In this document: piece after piece, positions 25,428-35,048 of the stretch | Numbering within the stretch: the stretch's first letter is position 1 | Layout: every line of letters starts with the position of its first letter | Assembly (NCBI RefSeq): GCF_014764505.1 | Contig: NZ_JACXWX010000047.1 | Location: forward strand, 1 to 37,069 | Direction of reading: 5' to 3' | Source of the DNA: Phormidium tenue FACHB-886 | Lineage (GTDB): Bacteria; Cyanobacteriota; Cyanobacteriia; Elainellales; Elainellaceae | Length of the DNA: 37,069 nt | Notes under the pieces: model-generated | What the model was told of the DNA's origin: nothing | The model's database searches: none | The model's input: only the letters and a program-made list of their open reading frames with translations | Made by a program: the position numbers and the translations under genes

Positions 25428-26513
25428 ATGAACCTGTTACGATCACCCCGTTGTTCTGAACAATCCCTTTGGCTGGATGGGTTTGAGCGAAGCTGGGTAA
25501 GCAGCGGTCAGTTGCAGCAAGCCATTGAAGCGGGTGGAGTCAGGGGGGTGAGATCGAACTTTGACGCGCTAAACCTTGCTATCCAGGGACAGGCGTACGA
25601 GCGCGACTTCAGAACGCTGGCGCAGTGCGGCAGCAGCCGAAGTGCTCGAACAGATTATGAATACTTGCTGGTGCGAGATCTGCAATTAGCGGCGGATCGG
25701 TTGAAACAGGTGCATGTTCACACCCAGGGACGAGATGGCTATGTTCAAGTCGATTTGCCACCTGATACGCTGTTCAATGTGGAAACGGCGATCGCTGCGG
25801 CTCAAAGAATCTGGCGGGCTGTAGGGTGGAGTAATTTGCTGCTGAGAATCCCAGCGACTCGACTGATGCTGCCAGTGATTGAACAACTGCTGCGCGAAGG
25901 CATGAATGTGAATGCGACGTTGGTGTTTTCTCCAAGCGTATACAACCAGGTCTTTGAGCGTTATCGCAGAGGGTTAGAGAGCCAGAGTCAACCAGGGGAG
26001 TTTGTGAGTCACGCGGTTTGCTTTGTCAGTTTTGCCATTGGTCAGTTGGATGCAGCGATCAATTCACTGAATGCTCACTCAAAAACATCTTTCGGCATGA
26101 TGCAAGCTAAGCTGCTCTTTGAGCACTATCAAAGGGAACACTGGCGATCGCTACCTGGAGGAATACAACCGCTGCGTCTGGTATGGGATTGCACAGATAT
26201 TCCGCCAGAATTTATGTGGCGCTATATTCAAACTCTAGAAACTCCTGAAACCGTGCTGATACTGAAGCCGTCAACGCTAGAAAGGTATCGTCAGGTCTCT
26301 CTGCTGCCTGTGAGTTTGAAAGAGGATGAACAAGCTGAAAAACGAGTGACAAGCGAATGGTTAGAGATTTCTTTGGATGAACAAGCTAACCAACTCATGA
26401 ACCAGGAAATGACGCGATCGCTCGACGCCTTTCAACAGTTGCTAGACACGATCGAACACAAGCGAAGGCACGGAAGTTGGATGAATGCCACTTCAATGGT
26501 CGATTGCCCCTAA
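25428..26513 (+). CDS. Transaldolase-family protein lacking the catalytic lysine
   Basis: This 361-aa TIM-barrel protein aligns by eye with type-2 transaldolases. Matching segments are [20 protein letters not shown] (D17), [32 protein letters not shown], then [40 protein letters not shown] and [14 protein letters not shown]. In active enzymes the strand-4 motif is (I/V)K(I/V)PAT, and its Lys forms the Schiff base with the sugar; here it is R140. The TSNPT motif is also replaced by RSNFDA. It is therefore probably a pseudoenzyme with a binding or regulatory role, not a pentose-phosphate enzyme. The last 21 bp overlap the 3' end of the convergent WD40 gene. Confidence 0.8.
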   Translation: MNLLRSPRCSEQSLWLDGFERSWVSSGQLQQAIEAGGVRGVRSNFDALNLAIQGQAYERDFRTLAQCGSSRSARTDYEYLLVRDLQLAADRLKQVHVHTQGRDGYVQVDLPPDTLFNVETAIAAAQRIWRAVGWSNLLLRIPATRLMLPVIEQLLREGMNVNATLVFSPSVYNQVFERYRRGLESQSQPGEFVSHAVCFVSFAIGQLDAAINSLNAHSKTSFGMMQAKLLFEHYQREHWRSLPGGIQPLRLVWDCTDIPPEFMWRYIQTLETPETVLILKPSTLERYRQVSLLPVSLKEDEQAEKRVTSEWLEISLDEQANQLMNQEMTRSLDAFQQLLDTIEHKRRHGSWMNATSMVDCP

Positions 26514-29500
26514 CGCCTTCAGGGTGACTTTTTGAGCCGTTGCCAACCCGGTTGCGCCTCCAATATTCATGCCTTCATATAGGCGATCGACCCGCAACGT
26601 GCTGATACAACGTCCTGTCTGCACGTCCCAGAGCTTGATAGTGCGATCGTTACTGCCACTGAATAAAATTTGACCGTCAGAGCTAAAGAGGACTGAGCGA
26701 ACCCAACCACGATGTTCATCCAGAATGTGAAGACAACGCCCCGTTTGCAGATCCCATAGTCGAATGGTTTGATCATCACCGCCACTTGCCAGGGTTTGAC
26801 CGTTGGAACAGATGGCAACCGTCCAGATGGCTCCGGTATGCCCCTGCAAAACCTTCAGACATTCTCCCGTTTGCACATCCCACAAGCGAATGGTTTGATC
26901 CTGACTGCCGCTTGCCAGTTGCTGACCACTCGGATCAAATGCGAGTGCGAAAATTGCACCGATATGTTCCTGCAAAATCTTCAGACATTGTCCCGTTTGC
27001 ACATCCCACAAGCGAATGGTGAGATCAAAACTGCCGCTTGCTAACCGTTGACCGTCGGGGTCAAATGCGATCGCGCGGATTCCGTTCTGGTGTCCGCGTA
27101 ACACCTGCAAACACTGCTGCGTCTGCACATCCCAAAGTCGCACGGTGCAATCAAAACTACTGCTGGCTAAAGTTTGTCCCGTTGGGCTAAACAGAATTGT
27201 CCAGATGGATGCGCTGTGGGCTGACCATTGATCGAAGTGCCCGGTTTGGATATTCCATAGGGTGATCGACTCATCGCGTCGATTGATCGCCAGCGTTTGA
27301 TTAATCCCCTCCGGCGACGCTGCGTGAACGGGACTGAAGCTGACACTGCTAAAGGGTGACATCCGACGGATCGGGCTGGAAAAGGTTTTGTAGGGGTGAA
27401 GTTGCGACCCATTGCGATCTCGCTGTACCCGCCACACCTGAATTGTTTCAGTCTGTCCACTACTGGCAAGGAGTTGGTCATCCGAACTCAGGCTGAGGGA
27501 GTGAATTCCACCAGTATATCCATGCCACGTTTTCAGGTTCTGTCCGCCCTGCAAATTCCAGAGCCGCACCGTACAGTCTTCTCCTGTACTGACCAACCAT
27601 TGACTGTCGGCACTGATGGCAAGCCCAAAAACATCATGGGTATGACCCTCAAATATATGAATGGGTTGCCCGTCTGGAACACTCCACAGGCGTAGCGTAC
27701 TATCGTGACTGGCACTAGCTAACCACTGACCATCCGGGCTAAAGGCAATATTCCAAACCCAGTCGGTATGTCCTTGCAGCAGCTTGACACTGGAATCGAT
27801 AATATTGGGCTTTGACGATCGATTGTGGGAGCAATCACCGCTCCACAGTCGAATCAATCCATCCCGGCAGCCACTGGCGAGCAGTTGACCATCCGGGCTG
27901 TAGCGCACACACTGAACCCCACTGGTATGCCCTTGTAAGATGCTCAAGCAGTTTCCACTGCTCACCTCCCAAATCCGAATCGTTGCATCATTACTGCTGC
28001 TAGCCAGGGTTTGCTGATTTGGAGCGAAGTGGACAGAATAAATGCTCTGAGTGTGTCCTTGCAAAACACGGAGACACTGCCCTTGCAAATTCCATAAACG
28101 TACCGTTTTATCTTCACTGCCGCTTGCTAACTGCTGACCATCGGCACTAAAACTGACTGAGCGAACACCGCCTGTATGCTCTGTGAGCACCTGCAAGCAT
28201 TGCCCGGTCTGGACATCCCACAAGCGTATGGAACTATCCGTACTGCCACTGGCTAGCAGAGTACTATCGGGACTAAAAGTAACCGACCAAACCCAGCCGA
28301 TGTGTCCTGCAAAGGTGGCTAAGAGTTGGGTTGTGCTGATGTTCCAGAGATAGATGTTGCCATTGCCATCGCCCACTGCCATCATCTGACCATCAGGACT
28401 CAGGTCAACCGACATGGCAATACTGAATACTTCAGAAAAGATGCATTTGGCAAAAGTAGCGTTCTGAAAATTGACCCCGGCTAAATCAACCTGTCGCAGG
28501 TCGGCTTGCTGTACCACCAGACCCGAAAAATCTGAACCACGCAAATCCACTTGCAGCTGCACCAGCAGGTTGATCAAGTTGCCTGCGGTGTACCCTGGTT
28601 TCTTTCCCTGTTGCCTTAACAGGTGCCTGGCTTGTGCCTCGATCGCCTCCCCACTACCAAAGCAAGACAGCAACCGTTCCATCACCGGTTGCACAATTAA
28701 TCGTGCTTGAATCTCTCGAATGTAGTCTTTTGCTTTGACTCGCAGTAAGGAATGTGTTTGCCAAACGTTCAACTGCTGCGTCTCAAACTCGGCACAGATC
28801 TGTTTCACAAAACGTTCTGTGACATATTCCATCACCACAGGTTGCAAAAAGAATAACCCATCTGTTTTTTCAACCAGCGATCGCCGCAGTAGCGCATTGA
28901 CCAGATTGGGGACACGTTGCTGAGCAGCAGGATCAACCACGTTCTCTCGAATGTCTGCGATCGAGATTGGCTCTCGATGAATGGCAAACCAGAACAGAGT
29001 TTTCTGTTCAGCTTCAGAGAGGCGATCGAACTGACGATCCAACACATCGCGGATGTCTTCAAACACCGCCAACCCCTGACTGAGAAAGGGCATCACCTCG
29101 CTAATGCTGCCGTTAAACAAATCCTGAATGGCGCTGGCGACTAGTTTTAGCGCCAGAGGATTACCGCCATAGTGCTCGACTAAGGTTTGCCATTCCGCTT
29201 CTGAGCCTGTGAACGCTCCTTTGTGCCGAAATAGGGCACGTCCGTCATCAGGAGTGAGTCCGTTTAAGCTCAGCGATCGCACCAGCGCCTGTGCCCCTTC
29301 CATCAGTGCCATCTCCTGTGGCTTCTCTCGACTGGTGAGCAGCAAGCAGCTTTGGTGGGATGCTTCCCCGATCGCTCTGAGCATTTGTCCGTACTCTTCG
29401 TAGCCCGATCGCCAATGTCCTACCTGCTCACGCTGCAAGAGAGTCTCAACATTGTCGAGGATCAACAGACACCGACGCGATCGCAGATACTGCATCAGTT

Positions 29501-30164
29501 TGGAGGTCTGCTGAGCTAGCGTGGAGGGAATAACGGGGTCTTCCTCATAGAGCGGCATGAGAAATTTCAGCAGACTTGACAGGAGCTCGTCCAGCGGTGG
29601 GGCATTCGAGAGTGATCGCCACACGACGATCTCAAATTCGGCTTGCATTTGCAGGGCAGCTTTGACCGCGATCGTACTTTTACCAATGCCGCCAATGCCC
29701 AATAGCCCAACGATGCGACAGCGATCAGCCACCACCCACTGCCACAGTTGTGTTAGTTCTGTCTCCCGCCCATAAAAGGTTGAGGCATCGACGGCTGTGT
29801 CCCAGTCCTGTTGGGAATTAGTCCATCGGCTTTCGGTTTCTTCCGATGCGGCAGGAGATGTTATATCCGCTTGCGCCAATTCCAGCCCAAAGGCCCGAAA
29901 GAGGTACTCTACTGACTGACGATCGACTCCCTGTTCGCGCTTGAAGATGCGAGCCAAGGTATTAAGGGAAAGTCCGGTGCGATCGTTGAGATCTTCCTGA
30001 GTGAAGTGCTTGCCCCAGGTTTCCTCAGATTCTGCCTGCTGTTTTGCTGTCTGAAATCGTTGCCACCCCTGCGGCGACAGGATAACTCCTCGCACTCGCT
30101 TAGACAAGGTTGCTGTCCGTCTAGATTTCGACGGACTGGCATCCTTCAATGGCTTGGAATTCAT
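26493..30164 (-). CDS. NB-ARC/STAND NTPase with pentapeptide segment and 14 WD40 repeats
   Basis: This 1223-aa cyanobacterial STAND protein has an N-terminal HTH-like module at about 30-95 ([20 protein letters not shown]; vMAP-M9-like). NB-ARC ATPase follows with Walker [10 protein letters not shown] at 156-164, Walker B LLILDNVE near 245, and LLLTSREKP. Next come a winged helix and helical linker, then a short pentapeptide-repeat stretch ([20 protein letters not shown]). I count fourteen WD40 repeats, enough for two seven-bladed propellers; repeats 8-9 are irregular. The tail [14 protein letters not shown] is common to the family. WD40 blades sense a ligand or partner, and the NTPase oligomerises, apoptosome-like. 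Some STAND proteins are antiphage sensors, but no effector domain is visible, so the role is open. Confidence 0.93.
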   Translation of the reverse strand: MNSKPLKDASPSKSRRTATLSKRVRGVILSPQGWQRFQTAKQQAESEETWGKHFTQEDLNDRTGLSLNTLARIFKREQGVDRQSVEYLFRAFGLELAQADITSPAASEETESRWTNSQQDWDTAVDASTFYGRETELTQLWQWVVADRCRIVGLLGIGGIGKSTIAVKAALQMQAEFEIVVWRSLSNAPPLDELLSSLLKFLMPLYEEDPVIPSTLAQQTSKLMQYLRSRRCLLILDNVETLLQREQVGHWRSGYEEYGQMLRAIGEASHQSCLLLTSREKPQEMALMEGAQALVRSLSLNGLTPDDGRALFRHKGAFTGSEAEWQTLVEHYGGNPLALKLVASAIQDLFNGSISEVMPFLSQGLAVFEDIRDVLDRQFDRLSEAEQKTLFWFAIHREPISIADIRENVVDPAAQQRVPNLVNALLRRSLVEKTDGLFFLQPVVMEYVTERFVKQICAEFETQQLNVWQTHSLLRVKAKDYIREIQARLIVQPVMERLLSCFGSGEAIEAQARHLLRQQGKKPGYTAGNLINLLVQLQVDLRGSDFSGLVVQQADLRQVDLAGVNFQNATFAKCIFSEVFSIAMSVDLSPDGQMMAVGDGNGNIYLWNISTTQLLATFAGHIGWVWSVTFSPDSTLLASGSTDSSIRLWDVQTGQCLQVLTEHTGGVRSVSFSADGQQLASGSEDKTVRLWNLQGQCLRVLQGHTQSIYSVHFAPNQQTLASSSNDATIRIWEVSSGNCLSILQGHTSGVQCVRYSPDGQLLASGCRDGLIRLWSGDCSHNRSSKPNIIDSSVKLLQGHTDWVWNIAFSPDGQWLASASHDSTLRLWSVPDGQPIHIFEGHTHDVFGLAISADSQWLVSTGEDCTVRLWNLQGGQNLKTWHGYTGGIHSLSLSSDDQLLASSGQTETIQVWRVQRDRNGSQLHPYKTFSSPIRRMSPFSSVSFSPVHAASPEGINQTLAINRRDESITLWNIQTGHFDQWSAHSASIWTILFSPTGQTLASSSFDCTVRLWDVQTQQCLQVLRGHQNGIRAIAFDPDGQRLASGSFDLTIRLWDVQTGQCLKILQEHIGAIFALAFDPSGQQLASGSQDQTIRLWDVQTGECLKVLQGHTGAIWTVAICSNGQTLASGGDDQTIRLWDLQTGRCLHILDEHRGWVRSVLFSSDGQILFSGSNDRTIKLWDVQTGRCISTLRVDRLYEGMNIGGATGLATAQKVTLKALGAIDH

Positions 30165-30473
30165 GAATTAGCCAGTGGTGTAAAGGACAGAGCGAATCTT
30201 TCTCGAAATACCGGGCGTTTCCGCAATCAAATTCTTCAATTAAGGCTTAGCAAAGCGCTGAAGCATGCAGGTGTATAAGCAAATATGCTCATTTAAGGCG
30301 AAGTATATCAAGTGCAATTGCTCCTGGTGCAATTCCTTCAGCATTTCTTAACTACAAATTGAGTTAAGTCGCGTGTTAACTCAAAGAACTTGAGTAGTGT
30401 GAACGGGGCTATCGCAGAAGAATGAAACATAACCAGTCTGAACAGCAAAGCTGACAATCAAAAGGAGCTCAAG
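30165..30473 (+). other. Divergent intergenic region between the WD40 and VOC genes
   Basis: 309 bases that should hold promoters for both genes. AAGGAG at 30461-30467 is the ribosome-binding site of the VOC gene. No strong promoter hexamers or hairpins were identified. TTAACTAC...GTTAACTC near 30345-30380 are weak repeats. Confidence 0.3.
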
Positions 30474-31154
30474 ATGATTAGCAATTCCGTAAACGCTCCA
30501 AGCATGAAACTCGAAATTGTGTTATTTAATGTTTCCGATGTTGATCGCGCGAAAGCATTTTACGAGAATCTCGGCTGGCGGTTCGATATTGATGTAGTGG
30601 AGGGCGACTTCCGCGGCGTGCATTTTACACCGCCTAACTCGGATGCCTCGCTCCTCTTCGGCAAGGGAGTCACTCCAGCTAATTCTGGCTCGGTGCAAAA
30701 CCTAGTTCTTGCCGTGGACGACCTCGATGCTGCCCGCAAAGACTTACTCGATCGCGGTGTCAACGTAAGCGAGATCTTCCACTACGCTGGCGGTCCCTTC
30801 AATAACGCCGTGGAAAACCCACGCGTTAGTGGACGCGACCCGGAAGGTCGTTCCTACTTCTCATTTGCCTCGTTTGAGGACCCGGACGGCAACCTCTGGC
30901 TACTTCAGGAAATCATAACGCGGCTTCCTGGTCGCCTATGGGAATCTCCACAAGTAGATGTTGCAACCCTTGCAACCCTTCTCCACGAGACGGCAGAGCA
31001 GCACGACCACTACGAGAAAACTCACGCCGAGCATAACTGGTGGAATTGGTATGCACCTTATCTAAGTGCTCGTCAGAGTGGCAGCACTCCAGAAGAAGCC
31101 GCCACCACCGCTGACCGTTACATGGAGACGATTTTGCCTGTTCTTTCCAAATAA
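30474..31154 (+). CDS. VOC-family protein with C-terminal helical extension
   Basis: This 226-aa protein has an N-terminal VOC domain (residues about 10-145): MKLEIVLFNVSDVDRAKAFY, NLVLAVDDLDAARKDLLDRG, and SFEDPDGNLWLLQEI with the metal-ligand Glu. The remaining 80 residues (TLLHETAEQHDHYEKTHAEH, then NWWNWYAPYLSARQ) form a His/Trp-rich helical tail seen in some bleomycin-resistance/glyoxalase-like proteins. The substrate is unknown. AAGGAG precedes the ATG. It is unlike the shorter VOC cassette at 21.5 kb. Nearby genes and gene fossils for hydrolases and reductases hint at a former small-molecule detoxification cluster. Confidence 0.88.
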   Translation: MISNSVNAPSMKLEIVLFNVSDVDRAKAFYENLGWRFDIDVVEGDFRGVHFTPPNSDASLLFGKGVTPANSGSVQNLVLAVDDLDAARKDLLDRGVNVSEIFHYAGGPFNNAVENPRVSGRDPEGRSYFSFASFEDPDGNLWLLQEIITRLPGRLWESPQVDVATLATLLHETAEQHDHYEKTHAEHNWWNWYAPYLSARQSGSTPEEAATTADRYMETILPVLSK

Positions 31155-31183
31155 CCGATCGCCTTCTCCTCGCTGCATTGAGC

Positions 31184-31229
31184 GATGGGGCGAATGATGG
31201 AACTCAAACCAACAACTCGCCCCACCATC
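31184..31229 (+). terminator. Possible hairpin after the VOC gene
   Basis: GATGGGGCGA (31184-31193) pairs with TCGCCCCACCATC (31217-31229) with a small bulge, 30 bases after the stop. There is no following T-run, so intrinsic termination is uncertain. Confidence 0.35.
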
Positions 31230-31265
31230 ACAATTGAGTCATGTGGGTAGACCATGCGTAACCTC

Positions 31266-31307
31266 AGTTAAACGTAATCGGAGAAAGATCAACATCTGAA
31301 AAAATCA
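31266..31307 (+). repeat. Leader repeat copy 1
   Basis: AGTTAAA...GGAGAAAGATCAA(CA)TCTGAAAAAATCA matches 32141-32182, which spans the ribosome-binding site and start codon of the epoxide-hydrolase pseudogene. In this copy the ATG has become ACA. It lies 41 bases before the DUF6130-like gene. Confidence 0.6.
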
Positions 31308-31347
31308 ATGTTCTGAAACAGACGACTTACAGCAAAGAGAGAACACC

Positions 31348-31902
31348 ATGATCAAACTAAAGAAAGTGCATTCCAAAACCAAAGCCCGCACATTAGGTGT
31401 CATCGTCCTGCTCTCGGGACTCTTCATCGCACTCTTTGCAGCAACAGTGTTGCTGACACCCCCCGATCGCGTGATGGCACAACAATCCATCCAAACTAGC
31501 GCCCAAACCCAGGACGTGACCGAGGCGAGCGCAAAGGACATTCGCGGTGCTTCACCATATGTCGCGATCGAGAATGAGCCTGCACCCAAGTTGATTGTAG
31601 ATTCCCCACTTCCCGAAGGGCTGGTTCAGGGTGTCTACTGGGCACAGTACCGGGTGGAGAACTTGCATATCGTACCCGTGTTTGGGACGAGCGCCCTTCA
31701 GGTATCTCCACGTGCTGGACACCTGCACGTCATCGTCGATGATTTGCCCTGGTGGTGGGCAGATGCGAGTGACTCCAACACGGTTGATATCGCTAACCTG
31801 CCACCTGGTCAGCATAAGGTGAAGATCCAGTTGGTTGACGCTAACCACAACGTCTTCCCCGGAGAGGAAGTGACGCAGACGTTCACCATACCTGAATACT
31901 AA
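31348..31902 (+). CDS. Secreted DUF6130-like protein
   Basis: This 184-aa protein has a basic N-terminus and one hydrophobic helix (LGVIVLLSGLFIALFAATVL), acting as a signal peptide or anchor with possible cleavage at VMAQQ. The exported part has a beta-rich domain with the family-like PRAGHLHVIVDDLPWWWADA and LPPGQHKVKIQLVDANHNVF. These match DUF6130-type extracytoplasmic proteins, whose function is unknown. The start is supported by GAGAG upstream. It is in line with the VOC gene (193 bp gap) and the decayed hydrolases downstream. Confidence 0.75.
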   Translation: MIKLKKVHSKTKARTLGVIVLLSGLFIALFAATVLLTPPDRVMAQQSIQTSAQTQDVTEASAKDIRGASPYVAIENEPAPKLIVDSPLPEGLVQGVYWAQYRVENLHIVPVFGTSALQVSPRAGHLHVIVDDLPWWWADASDSNTVDIANLPPGQHKVKIQLVDANHNVFPGEEVTQTFTIPEY

Positions 31903-32051
31903 AGCGTACCTGCATAACGGAGCCTTCATGCCCGGTTCGTTTCGCCGGAGCAGAAGAGTACGAAAACCCGCTTCAAGCTTAGGCGCAGCAGGCAGTTAAG
32001 TTCAAGCACTGATGAGAGAAAGACCTTTGCTGCCAACGTAGGTCGCGATCG

Positions 32052-32096
32052 CCCACCAGAGGTATCAGCCTTGATGAGGCTGATACCTCTGGTGGG
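32052..32096. repeat. 19-bp perfect hairpin
   Basis: CCCACCAGAGGTATCAGCC at 32052-32070 is perfectly mirrored at 32078-32096 around TTGATGA. There is no T-run after it. Position between the DUF6130-like gene and a pseudogene suggests a bidirectional terminator, a REP-like palindrome or an excision scar. Confidence 0.7.
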
Positions 32097-32140
32097 TCGA
32101 AAAGCACGACAGGTATCACGAAATTGACTAGAGCAGGTTG

Positions 32141-32182
32141 AGTTAAATCAATTGGAGAAAGATCAATGTCTGAAAAAATCAT
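32141..32182 (+). repeat. Leader repeat copy 2, with start codon
   Basis: This is the intact version of the repeat at 31266. GGAGAAAG is the ribosome-binding site and ATG 32166 starts the epoxide-hydrolase pseudogene (MSEKI). The 42-bp identity suggests a tandem duplication of gene fronts, or IS-free recombination. Confidence 0.6.
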
Positions 32183-32785
32183 CCCCCTATTAAGCAGTGC
32201 CAAATCAACCATCAACACCGCCGCTTTTTGGGCATTGCAGCCGGGACGATCGCAACTACACAGCTAGGTTGATTCGGTTCTGCAAACGCCCAATCAAGCC
32301 AAACACAACCCAAGAAAACCATCACGGCTCAGTCTGGAACCGTGCAGTCCACCAACCCGGCTGCAATCCGCCCTTTCCAAGTCAACATCCCGCAAGCGAA
32401 CCTCGACGATCTCCGCCAACGCATTGCGGCGACCCGCTGGCCCGAAAAGGAGACTGTTGCCGACTCCTCGCAGGATTTGCAGCTCGCGACGATGCAGGAA
32501 CTCGCGCGCTACTGGGCAACAGATTACGACTGGCGCAAGGTCGAGGCAAAATTGAAAGCCTTGCCACATTTCATCACCGAGATCGATGGGCTAGACATTC
32601 ATTCACGTTCGTTCAAGACACGAAAACGCGTTGCCGCTCATCGTCACACACGGATGGCCCGGCTCAATCATCGAGCAGCTAAAGATCATCGATCCATTGA
32701 CTAATCCCACGGCATACGGCGCAAGTGCATCAGACGCTTTCGATGTGGTAATTCCATCGATGCCGGGCTATGGCTTCACTGGCTG
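32166..32785 (+). pseudogene. Epoxide hydrolase (EHN domain) fragment with TAT signal, frameshifted
   Basis: From ATG 32166 the frame shifts early; the next frame carries a twin-arginine-like HRRFLGIAAGTIATTQLG signal, then a TGA. The long piece from 32342 has the epoxide-hydrolase N-terminal domain (IRPFQVNIPQANLDDLRQRI, ATRWPE, then ELARYWATDYDWRKVEAKL). Near 32600 a small deletion shifts the frame. The lost part is then LPLIVTHGWPGSIIEQ and FDVVIPSMPGYGFTGW, which hold the HGWPGS oxyanion motif. The nucleophile region and the rest are gone where NmrA-like sequence begins. It is a fossil. Confidence 0.75.
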
Positions 32786-33311
32786 GCGGAACAGGTATTG
32801 GCGTGGTTAGGACTGCCGATCGTCACGGTGCGACCGACGGTTTTTCTCGAAGGCTTCTTCCTTCGTCTCGCCGCTGCTAGCGTCCGGAATAACGACGAAC
32901 TGGTGCTGCCGCTGGGAAACAGCAAAACTTCACTAGTCTCGGCAGCCGATGTAGCGCGTGCCGTTGCCGAGATTCTCGATAACCCTGCCCCGCACATTGG
33001 TCAGGTTTATAATCTGACTGGATCTGAGTCAGCCGATCTGAACCACTACGCGCGTCTTTTCCGAAGTACTCGGTCGAACCATCCGCTATCGAGATGTGCC
33101 GCTCTCTGGGTGGGTTGATGCGCTGCGTGGGTTTGGAGTGCCAACGCATCTCGTCAACCACCTTGCCGTGATGGCCGAGCTTCACAAGCAGGGACGGTAT
33201 GACCGCATGACGGATGACTTGTTTAAGCTCACAGGCAAGACGCCAACGAGCCTATACGACTTCGTGAAATTGCACGCGGCTGAATTTACGCCCAGTCAAA
33301 TCGCGGCTTGA
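32786..33311 (+). pseudogene. NmrA-like NAD(P)-binding reductase, C-terminal half, frameshifted
   Basis: The sequence joins the hydrolase fossil at about 32786. It encodes LPIVTVRPTVFLEGFF, LVSAADVARAVAEILDNP and GQVYNLTGSESADL, the middle to C-terminal part of NmrA/atypical-SDR proteins. After about 33065 another frame continues (TIRYRDVPLSGWVDALRGFG) to the stop at 33311. The Rossmann N-terminus with GxxGxxG is missing. A deletion seems to have fused two unrelated gene halves. Confidence 0.7.
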
Positions 33312-33386
33312 CGTTTCGATCGCCACGCTAGTTGGCTCGGCTACGGACAAACCAAAAAATCCAAAACGACTCAAAAGGAGGACACC

Positions 33387-33578
33387 GTGACTCAATCAAA
33401 AGTGACGCAACAAAACAGTGGGCAGGCAGAGAGGAATAAACCCATAACCGTCTCGTTGCACACGCCCACCCAGCCGTAATTCCGCACCATCGACAGTCTA
33501 TCTATCTGCTATGCCGAGAGCGAGGACCCGGAGCGAGGTGTGCATGCTCTCCTTCTCAGCCCGTAGCCGGAGAGCCGA
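33387..33578 (+). pseudogene. Alpha/beta hydrolase 5' fragment, truncated by IS6-type element
   Basis: A GTG start behind AAGGAGG begins a frame with two internal stops. It carries FRTIDSLSICYAESE and HALLLSP*PES, like the N-termini of haloalkane-dehalogenase-type hydrolases (TIDGLSIRYAES...LLLSPWPES). It ends where the inverted repeat of the IS at 33579 begins. The catalytic core is missing. Confidence 0.6.
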
Positions 33579-34566
33579 AACTGTCAGATCTGAGTATTCA
33601 AATCACCGCTTTTTGCATCACTTTTTATCATCGAAAACTTCCTCTTTCCTATTTTCGATTAGATGACTTGAAATAAATCCTGCAATTCATTCACTCGTTT
33701 AACAAATTGTTCCCTTCGCTTCGATAGAGACGCTAACTCTGCCATTCTTGCTCTGGGACGCAAAAACTGCTTCACTTCATCAAATGCTTGACAAAATCGT
33801 TTCGCACTTTCAATCGCTCCAAACCCTAACATTGGGTAATACCGTTGCTTGATCCCCCGATGGCTCTGCTCAATCGGATTCCCTCGGCAATCTCTGACCT
33901 CGTGTTCGACATCTTCTCCTAGCTCTTCCTCAATCGCTCTCGGATAGCTCCTGTGTCCATCCGTTGCTACTCGTTGTGGGGAGTGTCGGGCGACCTCATG
34001 GGCTTGAGCAAAGAAGGCTTTTGCCGCTTCCATGTCTCGCTTCTCGCTCAACCTTACATCGACTAAATCTCCGTTCTCATCAATGCCTCGGTACAAGTAA
34101 CACCACTGACCTTTGACACGGATGTACGTCTCGTCCACAAACCAGATTCTGCCTACTTTCCCTCGGCGTTTAGCACGCAACTGCTGGGCAAATATCGGAG
34201 CAAAGCGTTCTTCCCAGTCGCGCACGGTTTCATGGGTGAACTCAAACCCTCGCAGCAGGAAGAATTCTGCAATATCGCGAAAGCTCAGCTTGTAGCGCAA
34301 CCGGCACAGCAGGACTTGGAACACGATATCGGTGGGCACCTCGATAAAGTTGAAAGGCGTGCCAGTCCGTTCGTTGAAGGTGCGATGACAATCCTTGCAG
34401 CGAAACATCGTATAACCCAAGTTCGTCGTGCGTTGCAAGCAGGTGGTGTGGGCTGAGCAACAATCAGGGCAGTTCATAGAGCGTTCATGGAGCAGAGATT
34501 GGGGTGGTAGCCAGTCTATCAAGTCGGGGCTTCTGCCCTCAAGTCGGCTACCCAGTTCTGACAGTT
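33579..34566 (-). mobile_element. IS6-family-like element with intact transposase
   Basis: This 988-bp element has 18-bp inverted repeats: left AACTGTCAGATCTGAGTA and right (minus strand) AACTGTCAGAACTGGGTA, with two mismatches. The left flank is the hydrolase fossil and the right flank the SLATT gene end; no 8-bp duplication is visible. Ends of the same type occur at 17073-17167 (remnant) and 36676 (partial copy), so the window holds at least three copies of this IS type. Confidence 0.75.
33659..34477 (-). CDS. IS6-family transposase with N-terminal zinc ribbon
   Basis: The start is placed at ATG 34477 (MNCPDCCSAHTTC), giving 272 aa. The open frame extends to 34573, but that start lies outside the element's inverted repeat. 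The N-terminal CPDC...CKDC zinc ribbon is followed by YKLSFRDIAEFFLLRGFEFT (HTH). The DDE core has Asp in FVDETYIRVKGQW, Asp in VATDGHRSYPRAI, and Glu in GNPIEQSHRGIKQR. The C-terminus is helical. It is uninterrupted and probably active, so it can act on the related ends in this window. Confidence 0.88.
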   Translation of the reverse strand: MNCPDCCSAHTTCLQRTTNLGYTMFRCKDCHRTFNERTGTPFNFIEVPTDIVFQVLLCRLRYKLSFRDIAEFFLLRGFEFTHETVRDWEERFAPIFAQQLRAKRRGKVGRIWFVDETYIRVKGQWCYLYRGIDENGDLVDVRLSEKRDMEAAKAFFAQAHEVARHSPQRVATDGHRSYPRAIEEELGEDVEHEVRDCRGNPIEQSHRGIKQRYYPMLGFGAIESAKRFCQAFDEVKQFLRPRARMAELASLSKRREQFVKRVNELQDLFQVI

Positions 34567-34580
34567 TCATCAAAACGATT

Positions 34581-35018
34581 TCAAATCGCTCCAGGGATTA
34601 TTGGACTTTCCTCATTCAGCCTATCCCACCGGATACGTATGTCATTAATAGATCTAAGTAGCTCATCTTCATCTTTAGGAGGGAAAGCGGCCTTTTGCTC
34701 CAACTCTCTCATTATCACACCATATTTTATACCCGCCGAGCGATGCCTTTCTGCGCGCTCCTCATACCACAAGAATGTTTGGAGACTTGCCAACGTAGTC
34801 GCCACGAAGCTAGCAAAGCCGACGGCAATTTTAATAGGTAGACTCGGACTACCCTCCAAAGTTGCGAAGATGCTTGTTCCGACAAAACTGGTGAGTATAA
34901 TAACTGAGACTCCCAGCCAGTACCTTCGACGCTGTAAAACAGCAGATGCATGGTGATGAGCTGCCAGAACAATGTGTGAGCGTTTAAGCCATTTTATGAG
35001 GAGTTCATTCTCTTCCAT
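34581..35018 (-). CDS. SLATT-type two-transmembrane protein
   Basis: This 145-aa protein has two membrane helices (YWLGVSVIILTSFVGTSIFA and IAVGFASFVATTLASLQTFL) followed by a cytoplasmic helical tail rich in charged residues (WYEERAERHRSAGIKYGVIM). The layout matches the SLATT family: small pore-like membrane effectors linked by comparative genomics to SMODS/SLOG nucleotide-signalling conflict systems. No SMODS or SLOG gene is present here. AGAGGT precedes the ATG. The stop lies 15 bp from the IS6-type inverted repeat, so the C-terminus may be altered by the insertion. On its own strand an attC-like core GTTAGGC lies 31 bases upstream of the start. Confidence 0.72.
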   Translation of the reverse strand: MEENELLIKWLKRSHIVLAAHHHASAVLQRRRYWLGVSVIILTSFVGTSIFATLEGSPSLPIKIAVGFASFVATTLASLQTFLWYEERAERHRSAGIKYGVIMRELEQKAAFPPKDEDELLRSINDIRIRWDRLNEESPIIPGAI

Positions 35019-35048
35019 CTGTTACCTCTGCATCATGTTATAGTAAGC

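Noticed and set aside
32052-32096. Intrinsic terminator
   Set aside because: The stem is perfect but no T-run follows on either strand, so it is listed as a repeat.
34478-34573. N-terminal 32 residues of the zinc-ribbon IS6 transposase frame
   Set aside because: The upstream start codons lie outside the element's inverted repeat, so the internal ATG 34477 is more likely.
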